NCBI GenBank assembly: GCA_029379385.1 | Contig: CM055608.1 | Span: 16,862,350 to 16,926,349 of the forward strand | Origin: Quillaja saponaria | Taxonomy: Eukaryota; Streptophyta; Magnoliopsida; Fabales; Quillajaceae | Length of the DNA stretch: 64,000 nucleotides | Reading direction: 5' to 3' | Shown here: positions 1 to 12,043 of the stretch, piece by piece | Layout of the letters: each line of letters begins with the position of its first letter | How positions within the stretch are numbered: the stretch's first letter is position 1 | Translations under genes and position numbers: made by a program | The notes under the pieces: model-generated | What the model was told of the DNA's origin: nothing | Databases searched by the model: none | Seen by the model: only the letters and a program-made list of their open reading frames with translations

Positions 1-904
1 GTTGTACAGGGCTGTGTTACTCGGTTGGCCCTTTGTATACTTTGAGTGCCTGATTGTTTTGTTTGAATCGTGAATTTTGAATATTTCAATTGATTTTTCT
101 ATCCTGTAAATTATGTGAATTGTGATTTTATGATGATTACAAGTGTATACGTGTACTATTGAATTAGGACATGAATATTGTTACATGAGATTAACTAACG
201 ATATATGATCTTATGTTTTGATTGATGATGGTACTTTCAAGGTACGTTGTTTGCTCACTGAGTTTGTGGGACACACCACTCTTCTTTTGTTATTTGTTTA
301 GTAACAGGATCTCTGTGATTGTTAGTGACCGATAATGGACTTGTCAAGAAATTGGTGGCAAGGTATTCTTTCTAGATCACCTATTTGAAGCTCTGGGATG
401 AAGAGTCTGCAGTCACCTTAGGGCTTAGATTATGAAGTTTGAGTTATAGGATTTGGTATTTAATTGATTTTTTTTTTTATGTGGACGGAGCAAAGCTCCC
501 TTGTTGTCTTTGTTGTTGTTGTTGTTGTGTACAAATAGGAGTATATGTTGTTTATATTATATTGGCATTTTCACTATACGGGGAACCTCTGTCGAAATTT
601 TTGATAAACATTATATGTTTAATAATAAGTCTATGTATTTAATTTAATTCAGTAAAGTTTTTCTTGGTTTTAAATATGATTATTTGAAAGTCATATGTGT
701 CCAGTTGTGGTAAAGTCAGGGTTACGAAGGTTTGGTTATCCAATCCTCTGGTCACTCATACCTTCGTGTAGGGAGTGACAATAGACATCTAATGTCATTG
801 GCTTGTCAGGAATACTACTAACATACCATTGAAATGGTTAATTAGAATTATAGCATACAAGATGCTATTTTAAATTCTAATACTAAATTTTTATATTTTC
901 TTGT
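1..904. other. Unassigned AT-rich sequence with a short TTG microsatellite
   Basis: No coding sequence is convincing here; the longest open frame is low-complexity and cysteine-rich because it reads through a TTG run at about 510-529. A stretch near 250-320, with a 'gctcactgag' phrase followed by a pyrimidine-rich run, is reminiscent of parts of plant Ty3/gypsy LTRs. I cannot show LTR ends or a duplicate copy, so this stays unassigned. Confidence 0.4.
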
Positions 905-1210
905 AATGTTGGGACAACCAAGTTCATTAATGAACTTGAAAAGTTCATACAATTACAAACATCTTTTATCATGTACTATGATGCTAATGTGGTGATAGCT
1001 CAAGCTTTGGAATTTGGATCTCATAAGAGGTTTAAACATTTGTAATTATGATTACATATCTGATTTGAGAAATCATATACAAAAAGGATTTATATGATTT
1101 TGTAAAAATCAGGTCAAAAAAGAAATTTAGCAAATTCACTAACTAGAAAAAATTTAGTAGCTCAATCGACATTTAAAAAAATGAGTATTAGATACATGAT
1201 AGATTGTCTT
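905..1210 (+). pseudogene. Ty1/copia RNase H C-terminal remnant (plus strand)
   Basis: From 920 an open stretch of 41 codons reads as the end of a copia-type RNase H. It contains the motif YYDANVVIAQALEFGSHKRF, corresponding to the family pattern Y-x-D-N-x-x-A-I-x-x-x-x-x-x-x-SH-x-R-x-KH. The normal DN pair is DA here. The frame stops at 1043 (TAA). Further fragments in the same direction follow, including NSLTRK (the usual 'DPLTK' block) and MSIRYM (the usual 'MGIRYM' tail just before the 3' LTR). It is immediately followed by a polypurine-like tract and an LTR, which is the order expected of a copia element. It is non-functional, and the rest of the element is not present to the left in recognisable form. 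Confidence 0.7.
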
Positions 1211-1227
1211 TAGTGCAATTGGGCGTT
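1211..1227 (+). other. Degenerate polypurine tract of the left copia element
   Basis: The sequence just before the LTR start resembles the usual copia pattern 'AAGTGGGAGATTG' but with several substitutions. It lies exactly between the RNase H tail and a TGTTAG LTR start, so position supports the call more than sequence does. Confidence 0.5.
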
Positions 1228-2947
1228 TGTTAGTAATATGCTCTAAAGCTAATGATATGTGATGTCGTGACATATTATTTTGTGTACAATCTTATGTTGT
1301 TAATAATAAATATTAATATTTATTTAATTGAATAAATGACAAAAAATATCATGTATAAGAGTTATTAATTAACCATCACGAGTCCAAAGAATTTAAGTAA
1401 TGGAAATAATTATCATGATGAGATCATTCTAATGAGATGTATTTCTTTTAAGCTTAATTCTTAAATGTTCCTAAACATAGGATCACTAAGTAGAGCATTA
1501 GTGAATTCAAATAGATTTGTACATATCTAGTTGGCTCAAAAAGTTGAAAAGGAGTGATCTCATAATCATTTGTGTATGAGACACTAAAACAGATATGTTT
1601 ATGTAGGTGCTCATTCAAGAATGAGTTTATTGAACTAACTCAACTAAGAACACCTATATGGAGTTTCTCTACATATCAATAGGTGGTTCTCATGTTACAA
1701 TTATGTAAATAGTTATTTAAGTTGAGAAATCATAGATATTTTGTATGTACGTCATTAAACTTTAATGCTATTTCTAATTCTATTAATAAGCCACCTAAAA
1801 AGTAATAATTGGGTATAATCACTTGCCTATGAAGGTATGCGAATACGCAATAAAGGTTTATTACTCTTAGTAGAAAGGAAATATTGTCCTATGTGGTCTA
1901 TAAAAGATATAACTTACAGTCTATAGCCATAGCACGATGAATATTAAAAAATGTGTTTTATTTTCCCTAACAAAGTTATAATCTTAAGATTTAGGCACAT
2001 ATGATTAAATCTAAGGATTGATATTATTTTCATACCTAAATAGATTTAATCAGGACATTGCATGATAGAATAATTGGATTGCATGATAACTACTAATGGA
2101 GAGGTTCACATCCATTTTCATTTTATTATGGGTAGCCAACATATGCTACTAGGCACCAATCTTGACTTGTTAAAAACCCTGATAATTAATTAATTATTTA
2201 TAGATAATTAATTAATGAATCTTATTTAAAGAGTGAATTAAAAAGAGTTTTAATTCAAATAATTAGAATGAGTTCACCTTTAATTGGACGAGGTCCAATA
2301 TTAAATATGTAACAGTTACATACCTACTGTCATCAATAATTTGAACTTAAGGAGTCACACAATTTTACGATATTCAATTAAGGAGAGTTTTTAAGTAGTC
2401 ATGTAATTATTATAATTTTTTAGGCTTTAAGTTTAATTATGATTAAATCCTAATGTTAGTGGATTCCCTAATTTGTTAATATTGTCTAATACATAAGGAG
2501 GTAGCTAGTATTTATATGTATAAGACTTAACAAGTTAGGTAATTATAAGAGAGAATAATTATATGTACAATACAGGGAGCCTAAAACTCCAATAAGGATT
2601 TCAGGCCAAGAACAATTCCTAAATTATAGGAGAGATTCGGTAACTTGTGCTAGCAAACAAGAAATCTCTTGGTAACCCCTCCTAACTTTAAGCATGGAGA
2701 TCTTTAGTTGGATTCCTTCGTGTGTATACACTTAAAGACGAGACGCTTGTTCATTGTTATGCTCTTGATGAGTCAACAAGGAGTGTAAATCTAATCAAGA
2801 ATAAGATAAAAGAATTGAAAGTCTCGGAGGTACACAATTCTTTATCTAACTTGTTTCATTGTTAAACTAGTTTTATCATATAATCATAAGGTGATTTAGG
2901 GTTAAAAGAATAAAAAAAAATTAATTTAATTTCGCTTGGTATTCAAT
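1228..2947 (+). mobile_element. Probable 3' LTR of a Ty1/copia element
   Basis: The LTR starts with TGTTAGTAATATGC, a typical copia start, directly after the degenerate polypurine tract and RNase H tail. It has no coding capacity. The right end is set at a CA (about 2947) after 'ttcgcttggtatt', which resembles a decayed copia U5 end, but no target-site duplication is visible and this boundary is approximate. The internal block around 1560-1700 shares order and phrases with the LTR-like block at 7222-8499 (for example 'taggtgct(c/t)att' followed by an 'actcaac'-type phrase). The two may therefore be diverged members of one family. Confidence 0.5.
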
Positions 2948-5900
2948 TGTCATATTTTCTTTCAACCTTACATTTCTGTCTTTCTTCATTCCCTTTTTTC
3001 TTTTTCTTTTTTTTTCTCTTGGTTCACTATCTAGTAGCTTAAGACTAGGAAGGACATTTGATTATGGATTCAGCTACTCTCCAATTTCAACTAACACCAT
3101 TACTCTCAAGTACACAGTTTAATTCATGACATGTGCATAAGAAAATTAACAGTTCAATTAATATCATAAATATATATATATCTGAAAATAGAAGAAGTTT
3201 ATTATAAAAGTTACAATTTAAGTGCTTCCGAAAGATAAATGTACTGATGAAGGATGGCGAATGAAATAGGACTACTATTTTTTGCGAGGTAAAAATTCCA
3301 TGGATATGTACTTGTTGGAATAAAAATTAATTTTTAATTTTCGTTATCTCTTTCGTCATTCACTATATTAAAGGAAAATATCTTCACCAAAAAGAACCAA
3401 AATTTCTAATAGTTTCTTAGTAGCCAATGGTATATAACAGAGAAATAAATTGACTTTAATTTTTGAGCTGGTTTTACGACATCTTACTCTTCTATTTTTT
3501 GAGTTTTGAGCACAGAAAGAAGGAGAAAGAGCATTAAGAGATGAAAATGAAAAAGAGAGAAAGATAAAATAAAAGTGTTCACAAACGAGTTAATGTGAGA
3601 AAAATCAAATGAAACGAAGAGAAATAGAAAAAATTATTAATGACTTTAACAAAGAGAAGGAAGAGTAACTACTATACTACTATTGAGTTTATGATGTTAT
3701 TCGAATTTTAGTCGTTAATATTTATTACTTTTTATTAATACACATGTCATTAATTTAATCGTTTACTTGAGAGTAATGGGTGATAGGTGTAATTGAGATG
3801 AGCTAAATGCTTTAATTAGATATATAATAAGCATCATATTTATTATTACTTAAAATAATTGGGTGGCACTTTTTTTTAGTATCTAAATTGTTCCTATAAA
3901 ATCTACTTTTTTTGGCTATTTTTTTTTTCTTGTAAGCTATAGATATATATTAAAGTAAATTACACTTCCCTCACAAGTTTACTAAAATTGAAATTTAAGA
4001 AATTTGACATTCCTCTCTCTTGGATGGATAAAAAATTAACATGGTTAGAATTTTTTTTAAAAAAATTAAATAAAAATAAAAAGTTATGTTTTTTATTTCA
4101 AAGCACTAAAAAAATTTATTTTTAAATTTTTCTATCAAAATGAATACAAAATACTTATTTTTTCTGTAGTGCTCTCTATTTTTAAAAATTAATTTCTTAA
4201 TAGCCATATATTTACTTTCATTTTTAGCTATTAAGATGTACTATAATTGAAATTATATTTTTTTCATGCACAAAATTAGTTTGATTGGCAATCAATATTA
4301 TAGGCAACCATGTTTCACAAACAATTTGAAGGGCCTATAAATTGAGATATGCAATGACAATTTTTTTACCATGAGTAATGGTGTAATACTCCAGAATTTC
4401 AAAATGTTGTATGAATACATATTTACATGTCTTTGTACTTGTATACTTGTTGGTGCGCTTCAATTGCCTAAATTTTATGAAATAATGATTCAATTATGAT
4501 TAAATCTAGAGTTGTAATAATAAATTATGTGGTTAAGTGCATGTAAACAACTATAGTAATTTTGTTTTGTGTTATTTGTTTGTAAGAATTGCAACTTATT
4601 ATTTTAATTACAAGCATGAAGTAAAAATTCGTGAAAATCTTGATGCTAACATAAAACTGTTCAATTAAATATATGAGTTTTGTTCACTCAAATATTTATA
4701 TCTTTTCATAGAAATGTCTCAATGTAATTTTGATTAATGTGTTAGAAATAGACTTGTGTAACTTTAAAATGAAATATGACTTTTAAAATTTGGACTAGTA
4801 TACTAGTCCAGGTAATTAATTTAAAGTTAGGTTAAAATCCTGAAAATACAATATTCTAACAAATTGACCTTTCAGTAATCCAACTAGCATAAATTTAGTT
4901 AAACAAATAAAATACAATCCATTTGTGGAATAAATCAAAATCTAATTCTGTTTCTTGGATAAATTAATAGACATATATAAATTTACAAAAATGTATTACA
5001 TATATAGTTTGGAGCTACAAATTGGTACAATTAATTGTTTAAAGCTGACTGCAATGTATGTGTTTCTTATTTGATGAGTAGGAGTGTGTAAGATATGAGT
5101 GGGTTGCTAAAGAGAAATTATTCCTAATATCTTAAGGAACTATTCTAGAAAGTTTCATGATGTGACTCCAAGTGATGTGTACTCTGGAAGTACTGAAATC
5201 TGCTACTGGGTACTAGAGATTGTATGTGTACCCGGTTTAGTACAATTTAGTTTTAGGAGTTTTAGAGGCCAAACTGGATATTGGAGCCTGAAGATAATGT
5301 GTATGTGAGACTTAGAAGAAGTATTTTGTGCTTTTGTTTGGTCAGTTTGGAGGTCTGGAAGTGTGACTTCACAACTAGATAGTGGAGCTAAAGAAGAGTT
5401 GTATCTGACATATTAATGATAATGTTCCAACCTTTCACTAACTTGTTTGGATGATATATAAGTTATAGATGTAGTTGAGGTAGGCAAGATTTTCTGTTTA
5501 CTGTACTATGACTTGTTGCTTGTATGATATGTTTGAGTAACTTTAAGTGAATTGCTGGCTGTTACATGTAATTGTGTTATTCTTTAATGTATGGTTGCTA
5601 AGTCATATGGCTGGTGAGAATTGACATCATATGAAGCAAGTTAAAGTGTTGAATTGCTCTCAAAATATATGTTGACCAAATGGTCTTATGTTTTCTGTCA
5701 TAGCTGCATAATGTCTTTATATTAGCTTGCTGCATTGCGTCCCTGCCTACTAAGATTGTTGAATCCCATTCTTGTATGTTTTAATGATTTCTAGATAGAT
5801 GAGTATTTCATGGGCGGCAAGGGAGCTTCTTGGCTTAGTAAGACTTATAAGATAGTTTGCATTGGTAGAGAAAAGTATACATGTATTAGCTGCTTGATAC

Positions 5901-6608
5901 TTACAGCTATTAGTATATTTGTAAAGGTTAAGCTGAAGGTAAGATTTAGTGAAGGATTCTTGGATTGTATTTTGAAATAAAGATTTGTATTAATTGATAT
6001 ATAATGACAGAAAGCCTTAAACTTAGTTTATAATTTATAAACCTTGCTTTGGGAACGTATGAAATATTTGGCTAATGGAATCAAATGGATAACTAAGAAA
6101 AAGGGGAATGTGAATCCATAATATGGTTTAATAACATAAATTGAGAAAGCAAACAAAAGTAAACAAGAAAAAAGGCATACTTAAAGCTAAATTAGAGCTA
6201 GTTATGATATTCCGGTTAATCATGCATCTTAGCAAATAATACTACTAAGTTAAGAATTTTTAATGAAGCTCATAGAATATAATAGAGTAACCTCCAAATC
6301 AACAAGTTATTCAGTAAACTAACTTGATAGGTAAATGGAACATGATGAACTAAGTTAAATAGCAATCCTTTAATCAAACTCATGTCCAACAAATAAACTC
6401 TGAATAACACAAAAAGTTTATTGATAATTCAAGTATTCATGATAAATTAAGAGAAAATGTTGTCTTGTTGGTTCGTGCAGATACGGTGGGCCCTGGTCTC
6501 TCTTAGTTCAGATACCAATCATTGCCCTTAGTTTAGGTCATGACAAATGGAAGGCGTTATTTCTTCTCATTTGCTTTCTCTTTATCTATACTATATGTAC
6601 TCAGATGC

Positions 6609-6610
<2 letters not shown>
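2948..6610. other. AT-rich intergenic sequence, nothing recognised
   Basis: I find no open reading frame with protein-like composition, no LTR ends and no clear tandem structure. Long T and A runs are frequent. The stretch 5040-5960 is somewhat less AT-rich and plus-strand G/T-rich, but no protein family could be recognised. Confidence 0.5.

Positions 6611-6641
<31 letters not shown>
6611..6641. repeat. (TA)n microsatellite
   Basis: About 15 uninterrupted TA units lie directly at the left edge of the fold-back element that follows, a common landing context for plant MITEs. Confidence 0.9.
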
Positions 6642-6644
<3 letters not shown>

Positions 6645-6649
6645 AAAAG

Positions 6650-6913
6650 GTGTAAAGTTCTTTTTAGGCGTACTATCTATTAGAGTGTCAAGTTCTTCTC
6701 AAGACATATTCTTTTATTAATGTGTAAATTTTAGAGGCAATAATCTTTTTGTTACTATCAAGTTCTCAATCTTTATGTAATGATCACTATTATCTAAAGT
6801 AACAAAAAGACTATCACCTTTAGAATTTACGCGTTGATAAAATAGTATGTCTTGAGAAGAACTTAACACACTGATAGATAACTCGCTCCGAAAAGAACTT
6901 TACGCATTGCCCC
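6650..6913. mobile_element. Fold-back (MITE-like) element
   Basis: The two halves are imperfect inverted repeats of roughly 105-115 bp. The left arm runs inward from 'gtgtaaagttctttt' through 'caagttcttctcaagacata' to 'ctttttgttact' (6745-6756). The right arm has the complements of the same blocks, starting with 'agtaacaaaaag' (6798-6809) and ending 'gaactttacgcattgcccc'. The loop is about 40 bp. TAAAAAG lies immediately outside the element on both sides (6643-6649 and 6914-6920) and could be a 7-bp target duplication, although its low complexity makes chance possible. It has no coding capacity. Confidence 0.7.
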
Positions 6914-6920
6914 TAAAAAG

Positions 6921-7216
6921 AAAAAGACATGTAAGCATGTGCGAGGTAAGTGGAAGGATGGTATAACAAAATAACCTTATTCATTATTAATAAAAGAAAT
7001 AGAAAAAGTATCTAAGATGGTATAACTTTCACATTTTGTATGTTATGTGGGATGAGAAATAAAGTGTTCTTCAACTTTTTTCTTTCTTTTTTAACTAAAA
7101 ATAGATTGACAAAAGACAAAAAAAAGAAAAAAAAATCATTATCATAAGATGTTAGAATTTGCATCCAAGAGTCAATCAATAGTTGATTGTAATTACACAT
7201 TAATTTGTATTTAATG
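6921..7216. other. AT-rich spacer
   Basis: Short spacer between the fold-back element and the LTR-like block. The open frame present on the minus strand is low-complexity lysine and phenylalanine and is not considered real. Confidence 0.5.
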
Positions 7217-7221
7217 TATGA

Positions 7222-8499
7222 CATTATGTTATTTAGCCATTTTTTAACTATGAGTTTAAATGGGATTTATTATAACTATTTTTTAAGTCACTAGAATAAT
7301 AATTCTATATGCATAATTATAATATTGATCATAATTGCGAGATATGTCATACATATAGTATTATTCTGAACCTTTCCTAGTTAATGAATCATCTAGAATA
7401 AGGATATTGATGATTATTGAGACTAACATATATTGTGTCATTCTCTTATGAAGAGAGTGGTGATCTTATAACTACAAGCATGGTGATGCATAGACAAACA
7501 TATAGGTGCTTATTAGTTGAACAAGTACATTGAATTAATCCAACAAGAGAAACCATTTAGAATCTTTACTCATATGTCAAATGGAAGTTCTTAAAGTGTT
7601 GGTGGTGTAAATGATCCTTTGTCGTGAGATTATCTTATTGCCTTATATCTAACTTGAGATATGTATGTTAAAATGATTGAATTACACGGTAACCAAGCAC
7701 TAAAAAGTTTGATCAATTATCTTAACTTTGATTGTACTTGGGTGGTCATGATATATTGCTAGAAGTCAATTTTGATTCTATAAATACAAGTTGGTTGGTT
7801 TGAGAAAACAAAAGTTAAATTATAAGTGTTTTGATTTAACCGTACTTCTGAGGAAGTATCCAATTATATTTACTGCAGACATATGAGAGAACCTAATGGG
7901 TTACACACTTCAATTAACTTAGGTTAAGAACCTAAAAGGATTAATGGATACTTGGAATTAATAGTTAAGTCCCAAGACATAAAAAGGAAATTTGTTATAT
8001 ATATGTGGCAAGACTAGTTTTTTTGAAACTCAAGAAAAGGACCTAATATGAATCTTAATTGGATTTGGGCCATTAGGACTCTAAAAATCTCATTAGCAAT
8101 CCTAATATGATTATGGATTACTAAACAAGTTTTAGGGTTTGGACTTTGGGCTGGCTAAGTTGGAATCCAACACATTGGATCCAACTAAACCACAACCCTA
8201 GCTACCACCTATAAAACAAAGGCAAGGGGAGAATTCGGCCACCAATTGTGGGAACTATTTTATTAGGCCTTACACGTGAATAGCTACTAATCATTGATCA
8301 TATTTATATGTTTGATTGGGAGTATCACTTTTGACGATTCAAGAAAGAACTCCAAACATCCTTGCTAAAAAATAAAACTAGATGCATCAAGAAAGTTTTC
8401 AAGTGGTTAGTAGTTAATCTTTAACTTTTTGTATTAGAATTATTTGATTCGCTTATGTTTTTGGTTTGGAAATTTTTTTTTTTTTTTGTTGCGTGTGCA
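7222..8499 (+). mobile_element. Probable solo LTR of a copia-type element
   Basis: This non-coding block has an LTR-like layout: a TATA-type 'cctataaaac' at about 8207-8216, a following stretch compatible with R/U5, and a T-rich tract closing with 'gttgcgtgtgca'. The terminal CA at 8498-8499 is followed by TATGA, and the same TATGA occurs at 7217-7221, so a 5-bp duplication is possible. The block between them begins CATTA before the expected TGTTA start, which makes the left edge ambiguous. No coding region or polypurine tract adjoins it. Parts of it parallel the LTR at 1228-2947. Confidence 0.4.
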
Positions 8500-8504
8500 T
8501 ATGA

Positions 8505-9944
8505 GGCATTACCCCTATTTACAAAACATATGATTCTTAAACCAAATAGTGGAAGTCATTCAGAGCACAATAAAAAATTGAATTCTCTTTAAAATTTCTA
8601 CAATATTTTTCCAATAAATTTTAGCACATCCAACCATCTTTTTATTTTTCACTTTTTCAATTTTAGCACATCATATAACTATATCAATATCATTTTCTCT
8701 CCCTCAATCGAAAAAGTGAAAAATAAAAAGAACACATTCATCTTCATATCTTTCTTGAGACATTTCTAAACGATACTTGGTGCTTATCAAATTCACCTAA
8801 AATAAAACAAACAAAAAAACTTGACTTTTTTTTTAATTTTTTTTTTTTACACTTTTTAGAATGAAAGTGAGTAAAAATTTATCCAAATTAAATAAGATTC
8901 ACTCTCAAAATATTTGAGAGGACTAATATTCATGCTAATAAGCCTAAAAATTCAAAGTAAGTAATCAAAATCATTTATTAAATGTTGTTACCCAAAAACT
9001 TTAAAATTACTCAAAAGATAACATAAAAATTTTATGATTACCCAAAGAGATAAAAAATGACATAGAATAATTAATTTAAGGAACATCTGTACTAAAGTAA
9101 ATTAGAGTTAGACATATCATAATAAGGGCATATCATGTTAAAGAAATGTATTCTTGCAAGAAAAAAAAATTAATGAACAAATTACACTTAATTAAAAAAC
9201 TTACACTTATCAAATTAATGAAATTTAAAGTTTACCAATAAGAAATTCTAATATAAATTAATTAAAATAATTCATTGAAAATGGCAATATTGTGTTTAAA
9301 ACTGTAAAAAACTCAACTACTTGTTCACTTCTTTCATCTAAGGTTTTCTTCATGAAAAAAAAAAAAATATGGTGGAACAAAAAATAAAAAATAAAAAACT
9401 CAGAGACTAAAAAAGGCAGAAAAGAAAAATATCAAGACAGTTACATTGAAAACCATTAAACTTGAAAAAATTCAAATAAGTAAACTATTTAGAACATGGG
9501 TACTATTGGATAGTTCATTTCAGAAGAGTTAGATAAAAAAAAAAAAAAAATTGCTAAGAAAAAATAATATATGTATATATATATATATTAAAAGTAAACA
9601 AATATACCGAAAAGATTACGAATTTGTAGTCTTAACAATATCCAATTACAACCTAGTACTAAAATAGCCACAATTTTAATGAAGAAAATTAGTTAATCAT
9701 ACTGGTGACCAAGAAACTATAAATGATTTTATTGGAGTTGAGAAATGTGATTGCAGAAGAGATGGAGAAAATTATAAGAAAAACTAATTGTAGGAGGAAA
9801 CTACCTCCCCAATAATGATGGTAGTTTTATTTAAACTAATTGTAGTAGAACTTTGGTAGGAATTTCAGAACTGTATACTCTAGAATTCCTACCTAGTAAA
9901 ACTCTCTTAATTTTTGTTAACAACAACTCTTTTAAAACAAATTT
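8505..9944. other. AT-rich intergenic sequence, nothing recognised
   Basis: Very AT-rich with many A runs and a short TA microsatellite near 9575-9590. No gene or element boundary was found. Confidence 0.5.
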
Positions 9945-10125
9945 TAATAAAATTAGAATTAGAATTAAAATTAGCATTATAATTAGGATTAGAGTAATGT
10001 TAGGATTAGAATTATGATTAGGGTTAGGGGCTAGAATTAAAATTATATAATAAGGGTTAGATTTAAGATTAGGCTTAAGATTTAAAATTAGATTTAGGAT
10101 TAAAGTTAGGTTTAGGCATAGACTT
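9945..10125. repeat. Degenerate hexamer repeat related to RATTAG / GGTTAG
   Basis: Over about 180 bp the sequence recurs at roughly 6-bp steps as aattag, gattag, ggttag and gtttag variants, including 'gattagggttagggg' at about 10016-10030. It looks like a decayed short-unit microsatellite. The unit is only loosely similar to the plant telomere unit TTTAGGG. Confidence 0.7.
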
Positions 10126-10729
10126 AATCTTGATAGTACATAACAAAGCTTAGGCCATATACTCAGAGCTTAAATACAACACCCTCCAAATCCCCAATTA
10201 CCATTTATAGGAAGGAAAAAAATTATGAAAGAGAACGAGATAGAGGAAAGGAAAGTGGAGTGAAAGAATTATCTTGAAAATGTAAAGAGATTGGCATAAA
10301 TTAAAAGTTAGAGACAGAGAAAAAACGTAACTCTTGTTATTCATCATATTCTTAGTATTTTTTGAAGCCAAGAAATCATCATTAACTGCATAATCAACAA
10401 CAATGAACAAACTCATGGATCAAATGAAAAAATAAGATCCTGATTGGACATTTTTCCAAAGAATTATAATTGCTAGATTTCAAATTGTCCACAGTTTGGT
10501 TTTTGGTAGAAAAAGATCAACTACAACATATTTATATTTATGAAAAAGAATGAAAAAAAGAATAAATGCACTAGATTTATGAGACTTGACTCGGGAAGAT
10601 AACGAAAGTAAACAACATAAATTTGTAGGAGATAATAATAACAAAGAAATACTACATAATTTCATTATGAGTTTATATGACTTCTTTTCCTTTTTTTTCT
10701 TTTTTCCCATTATATTTCTCTGTCAGAGG

Positions 10730-11220
10730 CCATACTGGTCGACGACATCAACACCGTACTTTGTCAACGTCATAAAGTAATCCTTTTTCCTTCATTCCTT
10801 CCTTCGTTACACCCACACGCATCAACGATCACCCGTACAGAGTCAGTCATGAGCAAAACATTGTTGTCGCCATGGTCATCCTTCCTCCAGCAAACCATCA
10901 TACATATACAGTATGCTCTAATGAATAGTGTCACTCCAGAGCCCTCGCTTCCGATTCTTCATCATACATATTTGCAATACCCTACAGGGATGTCGGGGAT
11001 GGGGGTAGGCACTGATCCTTTTTCCCCTCCATCCGGATAGTCGAGTAGGAGATTGGATTAGCCTGGTATGAGATTGAATTCAGGCGCAAGAGAACCAGGA
11101 TTAAAAGAGCAGTCTTCAATACTCGTTAGGTTATCTCCTATCCTTCCGTTTATTCGGGGAGGGTAGAACTCCGCAGTGCTATCTGCTCATGAAAAAATTG
11201 TTGTCTTGTGGTTCGTTCAA
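10730..11220. other. Island of higher GC content, origin unknown
   Basis: This stretch stands out from the AT-rich sequence on both sides. It contains a 63-codon plus-strand open frame (10849-11040) and G-rich runs around 10986-11010. I recognise no protein family in the frame and no splice-supported continuation. A fragment of organellar DNA, a host exon relic or part of an unknown element are all possible. Confidence 0.3.
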
Positions 11221-11224
11221 TTGC

Positions 11225-11670
11225 GGTAAATTAGAATTTTAACTATTCTATTTGGGGCATATTTTAAAATTGGAATTGAAATCATCAACAAAAACAACTA
11301 AAAAACATCCTATTTTATTTTTATTGATATATTATAAAATTTATAATCTTGAATATTTGTGATTTTTGACAGTTATTTATTTACGATTGACACATTATAT
11401 TATAAATTAACAATCACTATGTTAAAACATATAAAAAACAACTATAGTTAAAATCTGTCTAAATATTGACAATAATCATCAAAACTTGTTAGAGAGGATA
11501 ATAACCACCACTACAAATTATTGAAAACGATTATAATTACTGTTAGATATTATAACAATCACTATTATAAAACTCGTGTATTATAATTCTAACTAATTTT
11601 AATTTCAATAAAACTAAAGTTATTTTATAATTCCAATTCCAATTAAATGAATCTAAACACAGCCTTAATT
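11225..11670. repeat. Possible fold-back MITE relic
   Basis: The left part carries 'attggaattgaaat' and the right part carries the near-complement 'aattccaattccaatt'. The right end reads inward as a GGCTGTGTTTAGATTC-like start, which resembles the ends of some plant hAT or PIF MITEs. The left terminus is poorly preserved and I cannot identify a target duplication. Confidence 0.3.
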
Positions 11671-12043
11671 ATAGTAGATTTGCTACTTACAGGAACATCC
11701 TAATAAAAATAACAACTTGTTTCAATGTGCAACTACAGATCAATTATACACATATACAACTACTTCCGAAATGCCAAAATAAAAAATAGTCAAAAATATA
11801 TGCAAAAACCAAATTGACCCTAAAACATCAATAAAGGACAAGAGAACATCAAATGTAAACAAATATGAGTTCCAGCATTACTTTTATTTGATACAATAAA
11901 GGACAAGAGCACATAAAGGTACAACATCGAAGCCAATTAATTTGATGTTTACACTGCCTACAAATTTGACATAGACAGAAACAAGTCGAATTCCAATGAT
12001 GTGATTGACATCAACATCAACAGAAAAGAGAGAGATGACATAA

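Noticed and set aside
439..642. 67-codon cysteine-rich open frame
   Set aside because: Its composition comes from a TTG microsatellite and AT-rich flanks; no family pattern.
7012..7224. Lysine/phenylalanine-rich minus-strand frame
   Set aside because: Low complexity from A/T runs; no start context or neighbour supports a gene.
10198..10780. Three overlapping open frames on both strands
   Set aside because: All are compositionally biased reads of A/T runs; they overlap each other and lack any conserved motif.
10849..11040. 63-codon frame in the GC-richer island
   Set aside because: No recognised domain and no supported exon continuation, so kept only as an unexplained island.
6465..11230. 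Similar phrase 'gttgtcttg(t)tggttcgt' at about 6462 and 11198, considered as ends of one large element
   Set aside because: The match is about 25-30 bp with mismatches in direct orientation and no other shared flank; too weak.
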